Source of the DNA: Clostridium sp. C8-1-8
GTDB taxonomy: Bacteria > Bacillota > Clostridia > Clostridiales > Clostridiaceae
Direction of reading: 5' to 3'
Assembly (NCBI RefSeq): GCF_009928445.1
Contig: NZ_JAABNO010000026.1
Coordinates: forward strand, 1 to 64,000
DNA: 64,000 nt
Of this stretch, positions 62,582 through 64,000 are shown one piece after another. The position numbers were made by a program, and so were the translations under genes. The notes under the pieces were generated by a model. It saw only the letters and a list, made by a program, of their open reading frames with translations, was not told where the DNA came from and made no database searches. Each line of letters begins with the position of its first letter. Position 1 is the first letter of the stretch.

Positions 62582-64000
62582 TTAAGGTTGTCTATTAACT
62601 GATACTTGGGACAAAAGCTCCGTCCCACTGTCCCTGAATATTTCAATGTCTTCTTCTATTAGCTTTAATGAATTTCTCCAAAAATCTATTGAATGTACAT
62701 CTATTTCCATTATTTTTGCAGCGTCATAAATATTATTGGTGCTTGTTGCACTTAAAAACTTATCATATTTCACAGCAAAACCTTGTTGATTCTTTATAAA
62801 TTCAGCATATAAACCTTTTGAAAACAATACTCCAAAGGAATATGGAAAGTTTAAAAATTCATTTTCAGCCATAAAGTATCCTGGCTTATTCATCCACATG
62901 TAAGGATGAATTGTTGCTGCTTCAACACTCTCTCCATAAGCTTCTCTCATACAATTAATCATTACTTCATTTAGTTTTTCAACAGGTAGAGCTCCAGATT
63001 TTCTTCTTTTAAACAACTGATTTTCAAATAAATACCGGCCATAAAAATCCACCAGGTAATACAAACTATCAGAAATGCTGCTTTCTAAAATTACTAGTGC
63101 TTCATTACTTGGTAGTTTCTTTATTAATTGATTGTTTAATATAGTCTCACAAAAAACCGACGCTGTTTCTGCAATAGGGGTAGAATATTCAGTATTTAAC
63201 ATGGTTTTCGTACAAACCTTAGAACCATGGTATGCATGTCCTATCTCATGGGCTAATATGCTAACATCAATAAATTTCCCATTAAAATTACCCATTATCC
63301 TACCTTGTTGTATTGGGAAAATATCTACTTCTAGTGCAAAATTGCCTTTACCTTTTCTTGGCTCAGCATCAATCCACTTATCCTCAAAGGCTTTTTTTGC
63401 AAAGCTTGCAAGTTCCACACTGAAGTTTTGAAAGCTTGATACTATTAACTCCTTAGCTTCTGCATAAGAAACTTTGGTGTTACTATCACCAATAGGTGCA
63501 TATATATCATAAAAAGGAAGCTTAGATTGATATCCTAGTATTTCAGCTTTTTTCTCGTAAAACTTACGAAGCGCTGGCAAACTTTCCTTTATAGCTGATA
63601 TCATGGTATCTAAAGTTTCAACATCCATCCTTGAGTTAATAAGAACTTTCTCTAAAGGTGACTTATACCCTCTAGTTTCATATATAGTTAGCGCTTCTCC
63701 ACTAATTCCATTTATACATTTAGCACAAGCCTCTGATATACCTTTGCATAAATCAGCTTCTTTAAAATAAGCTTCTTTCCTTAGGAAACTATCATTGTCA
63801 TACAGCATATTTTTAAGCTGAGAAAGTGTGAAGCTTTCCACTTTTCCGCTGACAGTAATATCCGCTGTAGTAAATGATGTTAATTCCATATAGTATTTTT
63901 CCCAAGCCCTAGATCCAGAATTCTTCATCTTTGCAATAATTGCTTCTTCTTCTTTACTCAATAGGTATTTTGACCTTAACAAAAGCTCTTTAAGATAGAA
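62582..64000 (-). CDS. M3-family oligoendopeptidase F-like, N-terminus beyond window
   Basis: 473 visible codons; the frame stays open to the right edge (FYLKEL ahead of LLRSKY), and the family is usually ~590-600 aa, so ~110 residues are missing. Zinc site AHEIGHAYHG with the downstream Glu in TPIAETASVFCETIL; cytosolic peptide breakdown. The C-terminus after the native end (about FRDSGTELLSQVSVNRQP) is written by an in-frame REP-like palindrome at 62608-62634. Terminator downstream. Confidence 0.92.
   Translation of the reverse strand, partial: FYLKELLLRSKYLLSKEEEAIIAKMKNSGSRAWEKYYMELTSFTTADITVSGKVESFTLSQLKNMLYDNDSFLRKEAYFKEADLCKGISEACAKCINGISGEALTIYETRGYKSPLEKVLINSRMDVETLDTMISAIKESLPALRKFYEKKAEILGYQSKLPFYDIYAPIGDSNTKVSYAEAKELIVSSFQNFSVELASFAKKAFEDKWIDAEPRKGKGNFALEVDIFPIQQGRIMGNFNGKFIDVSILAHEIGHAYHGSKVCTKTMLNTEYSTPIAETASVFCETILNNQLIKKLPSNEALVILESSISDSLYYLVDFYGRYLFENQLFKRRKSGALPVEKLNEVMINCMREAYGESVEAATIHPYMWMNKPGYFMAENEFLNFPYSFGVLFSKGLYAEFIKNQQGFAVKYDKFLSATSTNNIYDAAKIMEIDVHSIDFWRNSLKLIEEDIEIFRDSGTELLSQVSVNRQP
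62608..62634 (-). repeat. REP-like (family D) palindrome inside the M3 peptidase 3' end
   Basis: Minus strand GGGACAGTGGGACGGAGCTT then TTGTCCC, read in frame as RDSGTELLSQ; it adds a tail before the new stop. Confidence 0.8.

Noticed and set aside
34401-62634. Search for a CRISPR array among the many short repeats
   Set aside because: Copies are kilobases apart, differ in sequence and have no regular spacers.
62389-62646. 85-codon minus-strand reading overlapping the M3 peptidase end
   Set aside because: It is out of frame with the peptidase, crosses its terminator hairpin and REP-like repeat, and has no start signal.

Overview
The window comes from an AT-rich Gram-positive anaerobe, most likely a Clostridium sensu stricto species. 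This rests on the very low GC, the strong GGAGG-type ribosome sites, the frequent TTG starts, the clostridial-looking proteins and the Rho-independent hairpins behind many genes. No rRNA, tRNA, CRISPR array, phage module or complete IS was seen.

Layout. (1) 1-6.9 kb, minus strand: start of a lipopeptide locus. A discrete malonyl transacylase is followed by a FAAL-ACP-KS-PCP-C protein and an NRPS that runs off the left edge. It resembles the iturin/mycosubtilin loading machinery but has no aminotransferase or ketoreductase in the visible part. A consensus promoter overlapped by repeated TTACAAT half-sites drives it. (2) 7.3-17.7 kb: housekeeping and accessory genes (LysE exporter, HxlR regulator, GNATs, HutD/Ves protein, metallophosphoesterase, tandem-GNAT fusion, murD, DeoR regulator). 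(3) 18-23 kb: a MerR-receiver-FliM-like fusion regulator, then a MerR regulator with an ABC exporter. (4) 23-28 kb: alpha-glucoside PTS, 6-phospho-alpha-glucosidase and RpiR regulator. (5) 28-32 kb: NTF2-like protein, flavodoxin, and a TetM-like ribosomal GTPase fused to a Rae1/YacP-type NYN nuclease. (6) 32-52 kb: many single small genes (GNATs, VOC proteins, methyltransferases, Nudix, DJ-1, OPRT, hypotheticals) separated by long repeat-filled spacers. (7) 52-62 kb: transport and regulator units: LysR/DUF4865, PadR with an MFS exporter, MerR with a flavodoxin-ferredoxin protein, and a heterodimeric ABC exporter with a divergent MerR. (8) An M3 oligopeptidase cut by the right edge.

Recurring themes. 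Four MerR-family genes each lie beside a promoter with the 19-20 bp spacer and central dyad expected for this family. Four families of short dispersed repeats fill the spacers. One of them, a REP-like palindrome of about 27 bp, lies at the 3' end of seven genes and supplies stop codons or C-terminal residues. Several gene remnants (S41 peptidase tail, glycine-rich small protein, VYxNVxKKCG repeats) show ongoing decay. All functions are inferred by reading; no searches were run.
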